Source of the DNA: Sphingomonas desiccabilis
Lineage (GTDB): Bacteria > Pseudomonadota > Alphaproteobacteria > Sphingomonadales > Sphingomonadaceae
NCBI RefSeq assembly: GCF_004135605.1
Contig: NZ_SDPT01000003.1
Coordinates: 62,001 to 126,000 of the forward strand
Direction of reading: 5' to 3'
Length of the DNA: 64,000 nucleotides
A model generated the notes under the pieces. The model was given only the letters and a program-made list of their open reading frames with translations, did no database searches and was not told the origin of the DNA. The position numbers and the translations under genes were made by a program. Shown here piece by piece: positions 37,542 through 46,110 of the stretch; the first letter of the stretch is position 1, and every line of letters starts with the position of its first letter.

Positions 37542-39689
37542 ATGGCCACCCGCACCCGTAAACGCCCGCCCGCGCCCCGGTGGCGCCGCATCCTGCTCTG
37601 GACCCTGGGTTCGGGGCTTGCCCTGCTGTTGCTCGCCGCCCTCGGCCTCACCGTCGCGGTGATGAACGCGCGGGCCAATCTGCCGAGCTTCGGGGAACTG
37701 AAATCTTCCCCGAACGGGCAGATGATCCGGGTACGCGCCGCCGACGGCACGATCCTCGTTTCGCTGGGGCCGAGCTATGGCGAGTGGATCCCGTACGACG
37801 AGATCCCGCCGGTGATGCGCGATGCGATGGTTGCCGTGGAGGACCGGCGCTTCCGCTCACATTGGGGCGTGGACCCGGTCGCCATCGCGCGCATTATCAA
37901 GTTCGCGATCGACAACCACGGCAACGGCCGGCGCCTGCAGGGCGCGTCCACGATCACCCAGCAGGTGGCGCGCACCATCTTCCTGTCGAACAGCTATACG
38001 GTGAGCCGGAAGCTGCGTGAGGTCGTGCTGGCGCTGGCGCTCGAACGCAAGTTCACCAAGGACCAGATCCTCGAGCTCTACCTCAACAAGGTCTATTTCG
38101 GCGGGGGCGCCTATGGGATCGACGCGGCTTCGCGGCGTTTCTTCGGCCATCCCGGCACCTCGCTGGACCTGTCCGAAGCGGCAGTCGTCGCCGGGCTGGT
38201 GAAGGCGCCGTCTCGCTATTCGCCGACCGCGGATGCCGAGGCGGCCGTCGGCCGCGCTGGCGTCGTCCTGGAGCTGATGCAGGAGACCGGCGCGATCAGC
38301 GCGAGCGAGGCCGCATCGGCCGATCCGCATGCCGTGAAGCTCGCCCCCGAGCCCAAGCAGAACAGCGTCCGCTATTTCACCGACTGGGCATTGCCGCAGC
38401 TCGAGACACTGATCGACGAAACCGACGCGCCGCTGGACGTCTGGACCACGCTGGACCTGCCGATGCAGCGGGCGGCGGACCAGGCGATCCGCGCCAACGC
38501 GCCCGCCGGGGTGCAAGGTGCGTTGCTGTCGCTCGATCGCGACGGCGCCGTGCGGGCGATGGTCGGCGGCAAGGACTATGTGTCGTCGATCTACAACCGT
38601 GCGACCCAGGCGACCCGCCAGCCCGGTTCGGCGTTCAAGCTGTTCGTCTACCTGGCTGCGCTGGAAGCGGGCTACAAGCCCGAGGACCAGGTGGTCGACG
38701 AGCCGGTGACGATCAACGGATGGAGCCCCCGCAACAGCTCCGGCCGCTTCAACGGCTCCATGAGCCTGCGATCGGCGTTCGCCTATTCGATCAATACCGT
38801 GGCCGCGAAGCTGGGCCGCGACGTCGGCTACACCACCGTCGCCGACATGGCCCGCCGCTTCGGCATCACCACGCCGATCGACACGCGTCCGGCGATGGTG
38901 CTGGGCACCTCGGACGTGCGGCTGATCGACATGACCCGCGCCTTCGCTTCGGTGTCGCAGAAGGGGGTTGCGGTGACCCCCTATGGCATCACCCGGGTGA
39001 CCGCCGGTGGATCGGTGATCTACCAGCACCAGGTTGACACCTCACGCGTGCTGGTGGCGCCCTATGTGGCCGCTCAGATGACCGACCTGCTCCAGACGGC
39101 GGTCGCGACCGGAACCGGCCGCGCTGCGCAGATCGGAAGGCCCGTGGCAGGCAAGACCGGTACGACCACGTCCAACAAGGATGGGTGGTTCCTGGGCTTC
39201 TCGAGTGGGCTGACGACGGGGGTCTGGATGGGCCGGGACGACGCTCGCGCGGTCGGCGGCCTGCAGGGCGGCACCGCGCCCGCGCGCGCCTTTGCGAGCT
39301 TCATGCAAAAGGCGGTCGCCAGTCGCCCGGTCGAGAATTTCGAGACGCAGGTGACGCTGCCCGAGTGGCAGGAGGAACCGGACGCCGAGTCCTACTATGG
39401 CGAGCCCGACAACGGCGTGTTCGTCGATGAGAACGGCTATCCGATCGAGGGTCCGTCCGAGCCGGAGGAGATGGCGCCGTTCCAACCCGAGCAGCAGCAG
39501 CCTACACGCACGCCTTATGAGGAGCCGGCGCCGCGCGAGACGTTGGACCAGGATTGGCTGGATCGCGCGATCGGCCGGACCGGGCCGCCGCGGGAGCCCG
39601 CACCGGCGCCCCGCCGGCCGGCAGCGGGCGATCCCCGCCGTGCGACCGAGCGTCCCGGCTACGATCCGGACGCGCGCCCGTACCAATGA
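37542..39689 (+). CDS. Class A penicillin-binding protein (PBP1a type)
   Basis: A bifunctional peptidoglycan synthase of 715 residues. It has a short basic N-terminus, one membrane helix (about residues 16-42), a glycosyltransferase domain with catalytic Glu100 in VAVEDRRFRSHWGVD and the ITQQVARTIFL and RKFTKDQILELYLNKVYFGGG motifs, and a transpeptidase domain with Ser363 in QPGSAFKL, SIN at 416-418 and KTG at 538-540. The last 100 residues are acidic, Pro-rich and low complexity. It lies in an ordinary location, and its 3' end overlaps the convergent metallopeptidase gene by 31 bases. Confidence 0.95.
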   Translation: MATRTRKRPPAPRWRRILLWTLGSGLALLLLAALGLTVAVMNARANLPSFGELKSSPNGQMIRVRAADGTILVSLGPSYGEWIPYDEIPPVMRDAMVAVEDRRFRSHWGVDPVAIARIIKFAIDNHGNGRRLQGASTITQQVARTIFLSNSYTVSRKLREVVLALALERKFTKDQILELYLNKVYFGGGAYGIDAASRRFFGHPGTSLDLSEAAVVAGLVKAPSRYSPTADAEAAVGRAGVVLELMQETGAISASEAASADPHAVKLAPEPKQNSVRYFTDWALPQLETLIDETDAPLDVWTTLDLPMQRAADQAIRANAPAGVQGALLSLDRDGAVRAMVGGKDYVSSIYNRATQATRQPGSAFKLFVYLAALEAGYKPEDQVVDEPVTINGWSPRNSSGRFNGSMSLRSAFAYSINTVAAKLGRDVGYTTVADMARRFGITTPIDTRPAMVLGTSDVRLIDMTRAFASVSQKGVAVTPYGITRVTAGGSVIYQHQVDTSRVLVAPYVAAQMTDLLQTAVATGTGRAAQIGRPVAGKTGTTTSNKDGWFLGFSSGLTTGVWMGRDDARAVGGLQGGTAPARAFASFMQKAVASRPVENFETQVTLPEWQEEPDAESYYGEPDNGVFVDENGYPIEGPSEPEEMAPFQPEQQQPTRTPYEEPAPRETLDQDWLDRAIGRTGPPREPAPAPRRPAAGDPRRATERPGYDPDARPYQ

Positions 39690-40351
39690 AGCGAGGCACC
39701 GTGCGCGCGGAGCCACGCGCGTGCCGGTGCCGGATCGGACTCCAGCAATCGTGCCACGGCGGCGTGGAACGCCGGACTGTGGTCCATGTGCAGTCTATGC
39801 GCGACCTCATGCGCCACGGTCGCCCGCAGCACGAACCCAGGCGCCAGGATCAACCGCCAGCTGTAGCGGATCGCTCCTCCTCCCGTGCAGCTGCCCCACC
39901 GGCCCCGCGGATCGCCGATCGTCACCTGAGCGACGGTTACGCCCGCACGCGTGGCATAACGCTGCGTCTCTTGCGCAAGCACCGCCAGCGCCTCGCGTCG
40001 TAGCCAGCGCGCCACGCGTGCTGGAACGCCTTCGATCGGCCCCCCGCATCGAAGCAGATCACCGTCCCGAACGGGGCCGCGGCCGGCCTTTTCCTCCCAG
40101 ACGATCCGCAGCTCTGCGCCGCCGAAGGGAATGATTGCGCCCGGGGTGAAGGGTCGCGCTTCCGGAAGCCGTTCCCGCTGCGCGTCGATCCAGTCCCGCT
40201 TGCTCTCCGCCCAGGCAAGCGCCGGGTGAAGAGCCGCGCGGGTGGGGAGGGTGAGCCGCACGCGTCCGGTCGCCGGGTCCACCGACAGGCGCGCGCGGCG
40301 CGCCCTTGGGTGCCGGACCACCTCGATCGGCGCGCCCGGGGCTTCGTTCAC
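39659..40351 (-). CDS. SprT/YgjP-like zinc metallopeptidase (M48-related, DUF45)
   Basis: A 230-residue protein with the zinc motif HEVAH at residues 181-185 and a third ligand candidate His191 in RLHMDHSPAF, plus RGRWGSCTGGGAIRYSWRL, which is the hallmark of the YgjP/DUF45 family. The function of this family is poorly defined; a role as a cytoplasmic metallopeptidase is inference. The GTG start at 40351 overlaps the YcgN-family stop by 4 bases (GTGA), indicating coupling. An alternative ATG lies 20 codons upstream. Its 3' end overlaps that of the PBP gene. Confidence 0.85.
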   Translation of the reverse strand: MNEAPGAPIEVVRHPRARRARLSVDPATGRVRLTLPTRAALHPALAWAESKRDWIDAQRERLPEARPFTPGAIIPFGGAELRIVWEEKAGRGPVRDGDLLRCGGPIEGVPARVARWLRREALAVLAQETQRYATRAGVTVAQVTIGDPRGRWGSCTGGGAIRYSWRLILAPGFVLRATVAHEVAHRLHMDHSPAFHAAVARLLESDPAPARAWLRAHGASLHWYGRASGS

Positions 40352-40782
40352 AGCGGACGGTCGACCAGATGATGCTCGAGGTCGCCCGCGTCGTCCTCGG
40401 AGATGGTCCACCCGCGGGTCGATTCCCCAGCGGCATGCACCGCTTCGCGATCTCCGCAGACGAGATAATGCCAGTCGGGCAGCGGCTCGTCATTGGCCCG
40501 CAGCCGATAGGCGCAAGTCGAGGGAAGCCATTCGATGTGCGGGACCGATCGCGCGGTCAGCCGCACGCATTCGGAGACATAGGCGTGGCGGTGACGATAG
40601 TCGCTGCACTGCCCCGACCGACGGTCGAGCAGGCGGCAGGAGACGTTGGTGGCCATCAGCTCACCCGTTTCCTCGTCCTCCAGCTTGTGCACGCAGCACT
40701 TGCCGCAGCCGTCGCACAGCGCCTCCCATTGCGCGCGGTCAAGCTTTGAGAGGGGGGTGTCCTCCCAGAAACGGTCGCTCAT
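40348..40782 (-). CDS. YcgN family cysteine cluster protein (UPF0260)
   Basis: A 144-residue cytoplasmic protein with a Cys-rich cluster: Cys23, Cys26, Cys29 and Cys30 in LCDGCGKCC, then Cys49, Cys59, Cys72 and others, as in the YkgJ-like/YcgN group that may bind a metal or Fe-S centre. Residues EDEETGE and ESTRGW are conserved in the family as I recall it. Its function is not established. The ATG overlaps the Sco-family stop by 4 bases, placing it in the middle of a three-gene coupled set. Confidence 0.85.
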   Translation of the reverse strand: MSDRFWEDTPLSKLDRAQWEALCDGCGKCCVHKLEDEETGELMATNVSCRLLDRRSGQCSDYRHRHAYVSECVRLTARSVPHIEWLPSTCAYRLRANDEPLPDWHYLVCGDREAVHAAGESTRGWTISEDDAGDLEHHLVDRPL

Positions 40783-41384
40783 CGAACCCACCGTTCGAGT
40801 TCGCGGGCGATCGCTTGCGGGCCTTGATCGGTGGGCAGCAGCGCGATCGGCTTGCCCTCCGGCCCCATCAGATAGGCCTGAGTCCCATGGTCCATCAGAT
40901 ACTCGGTCGCGCCCGGATCCTGGCGCTTGGCGAACGGGACCGCATAGGCACGCGCGACCTGCGCGATCGCTTGGGGCGTGCCGGTGAGGCCGACCATTCG
41001 CGGGTGGAAGGCGGCGACATAGCGCCCGACGACGTCGGGAGTATCGCGCTCCGGATCGACGGTTACGAAGATCGGCACCACCTTGGCACCCAGATCGGGA
41101 TGCGTGCCCTCGAGCGCCTTGAGCCCCGCGGCGATCTTCTGGAGATCGACCGGGCACACGTCCGGGCAGAAGGTGTAGCCGAAGTAGACGATGCGGTAGC
41201 GGCCGGCGAAATCGGCATCGCGCACCGTCTTGCCTGCACCATCCGTGAGCGCAAACGGGCCGCCGATGCGCGCGCCGGCAAGCGGCGGTTCCTGGGACTG
41301 GCCGTTGGTCCCGCTCCCGCACCCGGCGAGAAGCAGCGCGAGCGACAGCATCGGGACGGTGGCGAGGCGGGCGAAGCGATCCAT
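40779..41384 (-). CDS. SCO family lipoprotein (copper delivery to cytochrome oxidase)
   Basis: A 201-residue membrane-anchored protein. LLLAGC at residues 17-22 is a lipobox with Cys22. The copper motif is CPDVCP with Cys73 and Cys77, and His166 in YLMDHGTQAYLMGP completes the ligand set typical of Sco1/SenC. Sco proteins help assemble the CuA centre of cytochrome c oxidase. The ATG at 41384 gives a short n-region and a normal lipoprotein signal; another ATG lies 5 codons upstream and the frame is open much farther. It is divergent from the ankyrin-repeat gene with about 50 bases between. Confidence 0.9.
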   Translation of the reverse strand: MDRFARLATVPMLSLALLLAGCGSGTNGQSQEPPLAGARIGGPFALTDGAGKTVRDADFAGRYRIVYFGYTFCPDVCPVDLQKIAAGLKALEGTHPDLGAKVVPIFVTVDPERDTPDVVGRYVAAFHPRMVGLTGTPQAIAQVARAYAVPFAKRQDPGATEYLMDHGTQAYLMGPEGKPIALLPTDQGPQAIARELERWVR

Positions 41385-41436
41385 GGTGCGATCAGCCATG
41401 ATCTGATAGGCTCGCGCTTGCAAGCAGCCCCAGCGG

Positions 41437-42054
41437 ATGAGTACATTTCGCCCCATGTCTCGCGTCTTGAACCTGTGTCTCGCCGCCGCCCTTGTGGCGT
41501 CTCCCTCCATCGCCACCGCCCAGCAGCGCTCGCAAAGCTACGAGTTCCTCGAAGCGGTGCGGAAGGGAGACGGGGACAAGGTCACCGACTTCCTGAACCA
41601 GCCTGGCCAGTTGCTGATCAACAGCAAGGACCGGACGACGGGCGACGGCGCGTTGCACATCGTGACGAGCCGCAGCGACGGCGTGTATCTCCGCTTCCTC
41701 CTCTCCAAGGGTGCGGACCCGAACATCCGGGATGCCGACGGCAACACGCCGGCGATGCTGGCGGTCGAGAAGGGCTTCACCGACGGGTTGGATTCGCTGA
41801 TCCGCTACAAGGCCAATCTGAACCTTGCGAATTCGCGGGGCGAGACCCCGCTGATCCGCGCGGTGCAGCTGCGCCGCATCGATCTGGTGCGTACGCTGAT
41901 CGAGGGCGGTGCCAACCCGGATCAGGCGGACGTCATGGCCGGCATGTCTGCGCGGGACTATGCCCGGCGCGACACGCGTACCCCTGCGCTGCTCAAGCTG
42001 ATGGACGAAGCGCCCAAGGCCAAGAAGCCCGTCGTCGCCGGTCCGCGCCTCTAG
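41437..42054 (+). CDS. Exported ankyrin-repeat protein
   Basis: A 205-residue protein with a signal peptide (hydrophobic core about residues 10-25, cleavage after ATA-Q or nearby). Residues about 35-190 contain four ankyrin-like repeats, visible as TPAMLAVEKGFTDGLDSLI and TPLIRAVQLRRIDLVRTLIEGG. Such periplasmic ankyrin proteins mediate protein contacts; the partner is unknown. The start may instead be the ATG at 41455. It is divergent from the Sco-family gene. Confidence 0.8.
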   Translation: MSTFRPMSRVLNLCLAAALVASPSIATAQQRSQSYEFLEAVRKGDGDKVTDFLNQPGQLLINSKDRTTGDGALHIVTSRSDGVYLRFLLSKGADPNIRDADGNTPAMLAVEKGFTDGLDSLIRYKANLNLANSRGETPLIRAVQLRRIDLVRTLIEGGANPDQADVMAGMSARDYARRDTRTPALLKLMDEAPKAKKPVVAGPRL

Positions 42055-42077
42055 GCGCGGGAAACGCGCGCGGCTGG

Positions 42078-42584
42078 CTACCAGCCCTGCACCGCGTCGG
42101 GATCGGTAACGCCGATCAGCCTTCGCGCAGCGCGGCGCGCGAAGGCGAGGGTGCAGCGCTTGCGGGTGGCTGCTGCGAGCGGCACCGTGGTCGCCTCCCG
42201 CAGCACGGCCGCGTCATAGCGATCGGCGACCAGTACGCCGCAACGTTCGGGCAGGAACGCTTCGGTGTCCAGGATCGACGTGTCGAAGCCGGCCGGGACT
42301 GCCCAGAAATAGCGATCGCAATGACCGAGATAGTCGGTCCACTTGCCGTCCCCGAGAAGGTCGCTACGCGACACCTTGATCTCGACAATGACGATGCGTC
42401 CGCTCGCATCGAGCGCCATCAGGTCGGCACGCCGCCCGCCGTCCAGCGGCACCTCCGCCATCGCGGTGCAATCGTGCCGCAGCAGCAGGCGGGTCACCCC
42501 ACGGGCGACATCCGCCGCCACCAGCGGGCCGGCGTCGACCACCGGCAACGCAGAAGCAGCGTTCGGAACAAGCACGGAACCCAT
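42078..42584 (-). CDS. mmcB: MmcB family DNA repair protein
   Basis: A 168-residue alphaproteobacterial protein of the MmcB (DUF2130-unrelated) type, linked in Caulobacter to mitomycin C resistance and the SOS response. A PD-(D/E)XK-like core is visible: RRADLMALDASGRIVIVEIKVSRSDL with Asp54, Glu68 and Lys70, followed by KWTDYLGHCDRYFWAVPAGF. That would fit a nuclease-like repair factor. The ATG at 42584 was chosen from the family length; the frame is open upstream. No SOS box was identified. Confidence 0.85.
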   Translation of the reverse strand: MGSVLVPNAASALPVVDAGPLVAADVARGVTRLLLRHDCTAMAEVPLDGGRRADLMALDASGRIVIVEIKVSRSDLLGDGKWTDYLGHCDRYFWAVPAGFDTSILDTEAFLPERCGVLVADRYDAAVLREATTVPLAAATRKRCTLAFARRAARRLIGVTDPDAVQGW

Positions 42585-42637
42585 GCCCGGCTTTTTAGAA
42601 CAATCCACGAACGCGGGGAAGCCCCGCGCCACGGCGA

Positions 42638-43336
42638 TCAGCGATAAAAGATGTGGTTGCCGACGGAGGCCACGCGGGCCTTGCCCCAGCGCGGCGCAAG
42701 GTGACGGGCGTGGAAGAACAGCGCGCCGTCGGCGGGGCTGTCCCAAAGCGCGCGCTTGGCGACGTGCGCAACGGCGACCGCAGTGCGCCACGCGGTGCTG
42801 CCGGCGTTCGGCTCGGGCAACTTGCCGCCGCGCACGAACGAGAACTGGCCGCGCTGCTTGAGCACGCCACAGGCGGTGTCGGGGAAGCGGCCCGACTGGG
42901 TGCGGTTCAGGATGACTTCGGCGACGGCGAGCTGGCCGGAAAGCGGCTCGCCCTTCGCCTCATAATAGATGCCGGTCGCGAGGCAGTTGATCTGCTCGTC
43001 CTCGCCTGCATTCGACGGCTGCGCGGCAACCGCCGCAGCAAGCGAGCCAAAGGTGGCGGTGACGCTGGCCGTGCCCACCGCCTGGACGATCGGAGTGGAG
43101 GCAGCGAAGGTAACGGTCTGCGGCTTCAGCGGGGAAGCGGCGGGGGCGGCCGTCGTTGCGACGGAGGCCAGCTGGGTAACGGGGGCTGCGGGAACCTTCG
43201 CCGCGCTCTCCACGTTAACAGTCTCGACGGATGCACGTTCTGCTTCGAACGCGAAACCCGGAGTGGTGATCGCGCCCAGCAGCGCGACACAGAGATAGAG
43301 GGCCGCGGTGCACGCGGTCCGCTTCTTGGACGACAT
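42638..43336 (-). CDS. Cell wall hydrolase of the SleB type
   Basis: A 232-residue exported protein. After a signal peptide or anchor (residues about 8-30) and an Ala/Val/Thr/Pro-rich linker (about 35-110), the C-terminal 120 residues form a Hydrolase_2 (SleB) domain: CLATGIYYEAKGEPLSGQLAVAEVILNR with the catalytic Glu of YYEA, then SGRFPDTACGVLKQRGQFSF and DGALFFHARHLAPRW. In Gram-negative bacteria these proteins cut peptidoglycan during growth. The gap 43337-43488 on its upstream side shows nothing notable. Confidence 0.88.
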   Translation of the reverse strand: MSSKKRTACTAALYLCVALLGAITTPGFAFEAERASVETVNVESAAKVPAAPVTQLASVATTAAPAASPLKPQTVTFAASTPIVQAVGTASVTATFGSLAAAVAAQPSNAGEDEQINCLATGIYYEAKGEPLSGQLAVAEVILNRTQSGRFPDTACGVLKQRGQFSFVRGGKLPEPNAGSTAWRTAVAVAHVAKRALWDSPADGALFFHARHLAPRWGKARVASVGNHIFYR

Positions 43337-43488
43337 GGATCATCATTGCTATGCGGTTGGTGCGCGACCGATCGGTATGCCGATCGCCCGGGCTTTCCCC
43401 CCGACTGCGTCACCGACCGGTATCGCACCCCGGCGCGGCACAACGCCACGAAACAGTGAAACTCCCATCGCCGCGGCAGGAGAACGAG

Positions 43489-43827
43489 TCAATCGGCGAA
43501 GATCGTCTCCGCGGCGAGACGTTGTGCATCTGCGACATTCACCTCGACGACCCAGAGGTCGGGATCGCTGCGGCGGCGCCGTTGCCAATAGTCGCTTACC
43601 GACCCCGGATCTCCGTCCGAGGGGCCCACCTGCACGATCGCACGGCGGCCGTCTGGACCATAGCCGCGCTCGAAGAGTCGCGAGGGGCCGCCGCGTTGCT
43701 CGACCAGCAGCAGTACGATCCCTGAGTCACGGTCGCCACGCGCCAGCACCATGGCGCTTCCGCCCGCCTGGTCGATCAGGCGCACCAGGGCGTTGACCGC
43801 GAGCGCGGTCGGCAGCCGGTCGCTCAC
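43489..43827 (-). CDS. DUF1491 family protein
   Basis: A 112-residue alphaproteobacterial protein of unknown function. The pattern LVRLIDQAGGSAMVLARGDRDSGIVLLLVEQRG and SVSDYWQRRRRSDPDLWVVEV fits DUF1491 as I know it. Its ATG overlaps the stop of the thioesterase gene by 4 bases, so it is the last member of the hpf-ptsN-thioesterase-DUF1491 set. No function can be proposed. Confidence 0.85.
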   Translation of the reverse strand: MSDRLPTALAVNALVRLIDQAGGSAMVLARGDRDSGIVLLLVEQRGGPSRLFERGYGPDGRRAIVQVGPSDGDPGSVSDYWQRRRRSDPDLWVVEVNVADAQRLAAETIFAD

Positions 43828-44285
43828 GCCGCCCGGTAGCCCGGCAGGCCCGCGAGCGGGATCTGCGAGCGCATGAAGGTCCCGGTACCGCGCGCCGCCT
43901 CCTCGCCGTCCGGGCCGATCAGCCGCGCGTCGGCGACGAACACACGCCGTTGCCCGCTGATCCAGCGTCCCTCGGCCACGACCGGCCCGGCCCGCAGGGG
44001 ACGGGTGAGCAGCAGGTTGAAGGCCGTCGTGAGCAGGAAGCGATCGGTGACCAGGCTGTTCGCGGCATAGAAGGCTGCGTCGTCCAGCATCTTGAAATAG
44101 CTGGTGCCGTGGGCGGCGCCGGCAGCGTGGTAATGGGTTTCCTGGATCTCGAAATGGATGCGAGCGACGCCGCTCTCTGCGATTTCGAGGCGGGATTCGA
44201 ACAGCCGGTTGATCGGCGCGGCCGCGTAGAGCGACTCCAGCGCACGAAAATGGGCCTCCGCGCCGGTCGGATCAGGCGGCGTCAC
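43824..44285 (-). CDS. PaaI-family acyl-CoA thioesterase-like protein
   Basis: A 153-residue hotdog-fold protein. HYHAAGAAHGTSYFKMLDDAAFYAANSLV near residues 50-80 contains the HG-x3-x2-D/E pattern of PaaI-like thioesterases (HGTSYFKMLDDA) and TTAFNLLLTRPLRAGPVVAEGRWI follows. The substrate is unknown. It overlaps ptsN by 14 bases at its start and DUF1491 by 4 bases at its end, so it is expressed with the nitrogen PTS gene, without an obvious functional link. Confidence 0.85.
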   Translation of the reverse strand: MTPPDPTGAEAHFRALESLYAAAPINRLFESRLEIAESGVARIHFEIQETHYHAAGAAHGTSYFKMLDDAAFYAANSLVTDRFLLTTAFNLLLTRPLRAGPVVAEGRWISGQRRVFVADARLIGPDGEEAARGTGTFMRSQIPLAGLPGYRAA

Positions 44286-44736
44286 GCGCCTCGACGCCCG
44301 TCAGCAACGCATAGAGCGCATCGGAGGAGCCGGCGCCGCGTAGCTTCGCGCGGAAGTCCGCGTCCCGCAGCGCCCGCGACACGCGCGCCAGCGCCTTCAG
44401 ATGCTCCGCACCCTCGCTGGGCGAGAACAATGCAAAGACCAGGTCGACCGGCAGGTCGTCGACGGCTGCGAAATCGATCGGCTTGGCCGTCCGCACGAAC
44501 ACGCCGACCACGCAGGCAAGCCCCTGGATTCGGGCATGGGGGGTCGCGATACCGTTGCCGAAGCCGGTCGATCCCAGCCGCTCGCGATGCGCCAGAAGAT
44601 CGCACGCCGCGCGCGCGTCCACGCCGGGCACGGTCGCCGCGACCGTGCCCAGTTGCTGGAACAACGCCTTTCGGTTCGCGGCTGGCACCCCGGCCAGCAC
44701 GCGATCCGGCGTCAGGAGATCGCTGAAGTCGATCAT
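44272..44736 (-). CDS. ptsN: PTS IIA-like nitrogen-regulatory protein
   Basis: A 154-residue EIIA(Ntr) protein, the end of the nitrogen phosphotransferase chain that controls potassium and nitrogen-related targets through protein contacts. The phosphorylation site is the His in GFGNGIATPHARI near residue 67. Domain length is normal. The gene follows hpf by 26 bases, the widely conserved hpf-ptsN pairing. The usual upstream rpoN and the kinase gene are not seen upstream of hpf here; dnaQ takes that place. Confidence 0.94.
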   Translation of the reverse strand: MIDFSDLLTPDRVLAGVPAANRKALFQQLGTVAATVPGVDARAACDLLAHRERLGSTGFGNGIATPHARIQGLACVVGVFVRTAKPIDFAAVDDLPVDLVFALFSPSEGAEHLKALARVSRALRDADFRAKLRGAGSSDALYALLTGVEARDAA

Positions 44737-44762
44737 CAGGCGGCTGAAATCTCCGGCGGCAC

Positions 44763-45359
44763 TCAGGCCGCGCGGTTGGGTTCGACCCAGCCGATCGTCC
44801 CGTCGTGACGGCGATAGACCATGTTGAACGCGCCGGTGCCGCTGTTCTTGAACAGAAGCGCATTGGTGTTGCGCAGGTCGAGCATCATCACCGCGTCGGA
44901 AACGCTGGCATCCGGCACGTCGACACGCGTCTCGGCGATGATCAGCGGTGCGTCGGCCTCTGCCTCTTCCTCGGCCTCGTTGCCGCCGAAGACGGTGTAG
45001 CCGGCGTTGTCGAAGTCGTCATAGGCGCCTGCCTGTGCAAGGGCGGCGGCTTCCACCGCGTTGCGGTCCTTCAGCCGGCGGCTGTAGCGGCGCAACTGCT
45101 TCTCGATCTTGTCCGCGGCACCCACGAACGCACCCTGCGCATCCTGACCCGAGTTATGCCCCTTGAGCACCAGGCCTTGAGTTACGTGCGCAACGATGTC
45201 GCAGGTGAAGCCGTTGTCATGGGGTCCCTTGCCGAAGGTCGCCGTCGCGGAGATCGCGCGGGCGAAATATTTATCGGCGATGCCTTGGAGGCGCTCCTGG
45301 ACCAGCTGCTTCAGCGCGTCGCCCGTGTCGACCTGATGCCCTGAAACCCGGATGTCCAT
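44763..45359 (-). CDS. hpf: Ribosome hibernation-promoting factor, long form
   Basis: A 198-residue long HPF that dimerises 70S ribosomes in stationary phase. The N-terminal RaiA-type domain (residues about 1-105) shows MDIRVSGHQVDTGDALKQLV and DKIEKQLRRYSRRLKDR; an acidic linker (about 125-145) leads to the C-terminal dimerisation domain with MMLDLRNTNALLFKNSGTG and VVYRRHDGTIGWVEP-like sequence. The ATG at 45359 has GGAGAG 4 bases upstream; a second ATG four codons earlier lacks it. First gene of the hpf-ptsN set. Confidence 0.94.
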   Translation of the reverse strand: MDIRVSGHQVDTGDALKQLVQERLQGIADKYFARAISATATFGKGPHDNGFTCDIVAHVTQGLVLKGHNSGQDAQGAFVGAADKIEKQLRRYSRRLKDRNAVEAAALAQAGAYDDFDNAGYTVFGGNEAEEEAEADAPLIIAETRVDVPDASVSDAVMMLDLRNTNALLFKNSGTGAFNMVYRRHDGTIGWVEPNRAA

Positions 45360-45407
45360 ACTTCTCTCCACTCAATTGAACCGGCCTAGGCACAGTGCCC
45401 AGACCCG

Positions 45408-46094
45408 TCAACCAGCCGCCCCGGCGTGCCACAACGGCTGCTTGACCGTCTCTAGAAACGCTGCATGGGCCGCCAGTTCCGCATCGCTCGCCGCGAAAAC
45501 CCGTGGCGGGCGCACCTTCGGCGCTGCAACGACGATGGTTTCCTCCACCTGCGGAGCGGCCGAGGCGAGCCCGAGCCCGATCTGGCGCCCCCCCATCAAC
45601 TCGACATAGACCTGCGCGAGAAGCTGGGCGTCCAGGAGCGCGCCGTGCAGCACGCGGCGGCTGCGGTCGATTCCGAAGCGGACGCACAGAGCGTCGAGCG
45701 TATGCTTGGCGCCGGGATGGCGGCTGCGCGCGATCAGCAGCGTGTCGACCATCCGGTCCATCACGATCGCCGAGCGTTTGCAGAGGCCGAGCTCCCCATT
45801 GAGGAAGCCGAAATCGAACGAGGCGTTGTGTGCGATCAGCGGGCTGTCGCCCAGGAACTCGAGCAGTGCGTCCACGCCCATGTGGAACGCCGGCTTGTCG
45901 GCGAGGAAAGCGTCGGAGAGGCCGTGCACCGCCTGCGCCTCGGCCGGCATGGGACGACCGGGATTGAAATAGGCGTGGAACACCCGGCCGGTCTCGACCC
46001 GGTTGAACAGCTCGACACAGCCGATCTCGACCAGCCGATCGCCGCCTGAAAAGCTGAGGCCTGTGGTTTCGGTATCAAAGACGATCTCGCGCAT
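45408..46094 (-). CDS. dnaQ: DNA polymerase III subunit epsilon
   Basis: The 3'-5' proofreading exonuclease of the replicative polymerase. The 228-residue protein has ExoI FDTETTGL (Asp7, Glu9), ExoII AHNASFDFGFLN and ExoIII-epsilon HPGAKHTLDALCVRFGID with the conserved His and Asp. The C-terminal part (about residues 180-228) should bind the alpha subunit. It follows coaE by 16 bases, and the pair coaE-dnaQ near the origin is widely seen. Start ATG as in the family. Confidence 0.95.
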   Translation of the reverse strand: MREIVFDTETTGLSFSGGDRLVEIGCVELFNRVETGRVFHAYFNPGRPMPAEAQAVHGLSDAFLADKPAFHMGVDALLEFLGDSPLIAHNASFDFGFLNGELGLCKRSAIVMDRMVDTLLIARSRHPGAKHTLDALCVRFGIDRSRRVLHGALLDAQLLAQVYVELMGGRQIGLGLASAAPQVEETIVVAAPKVRPPRVFAASDAELAAHAAFLETVKQPLWHAGAAG

Positions 46095-46110
46095 CAGGCC
46101 GCTATTCCCC

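Noticed and set aside
42078-42584. MmcB as a novel nuclease because of its D...ExK core.
   Set aside because: The family is already described as a DNA repair protein in alphaproteobacteria; presence here is ordinary.
43489-45359. The hpf-ptsN-thioesterase-DUF1491 set as a new functional system.
   Set aside because: hpf-ptsN is a widely conserved pair; the two extra genes are coupled by overlap only and give no functional clue.
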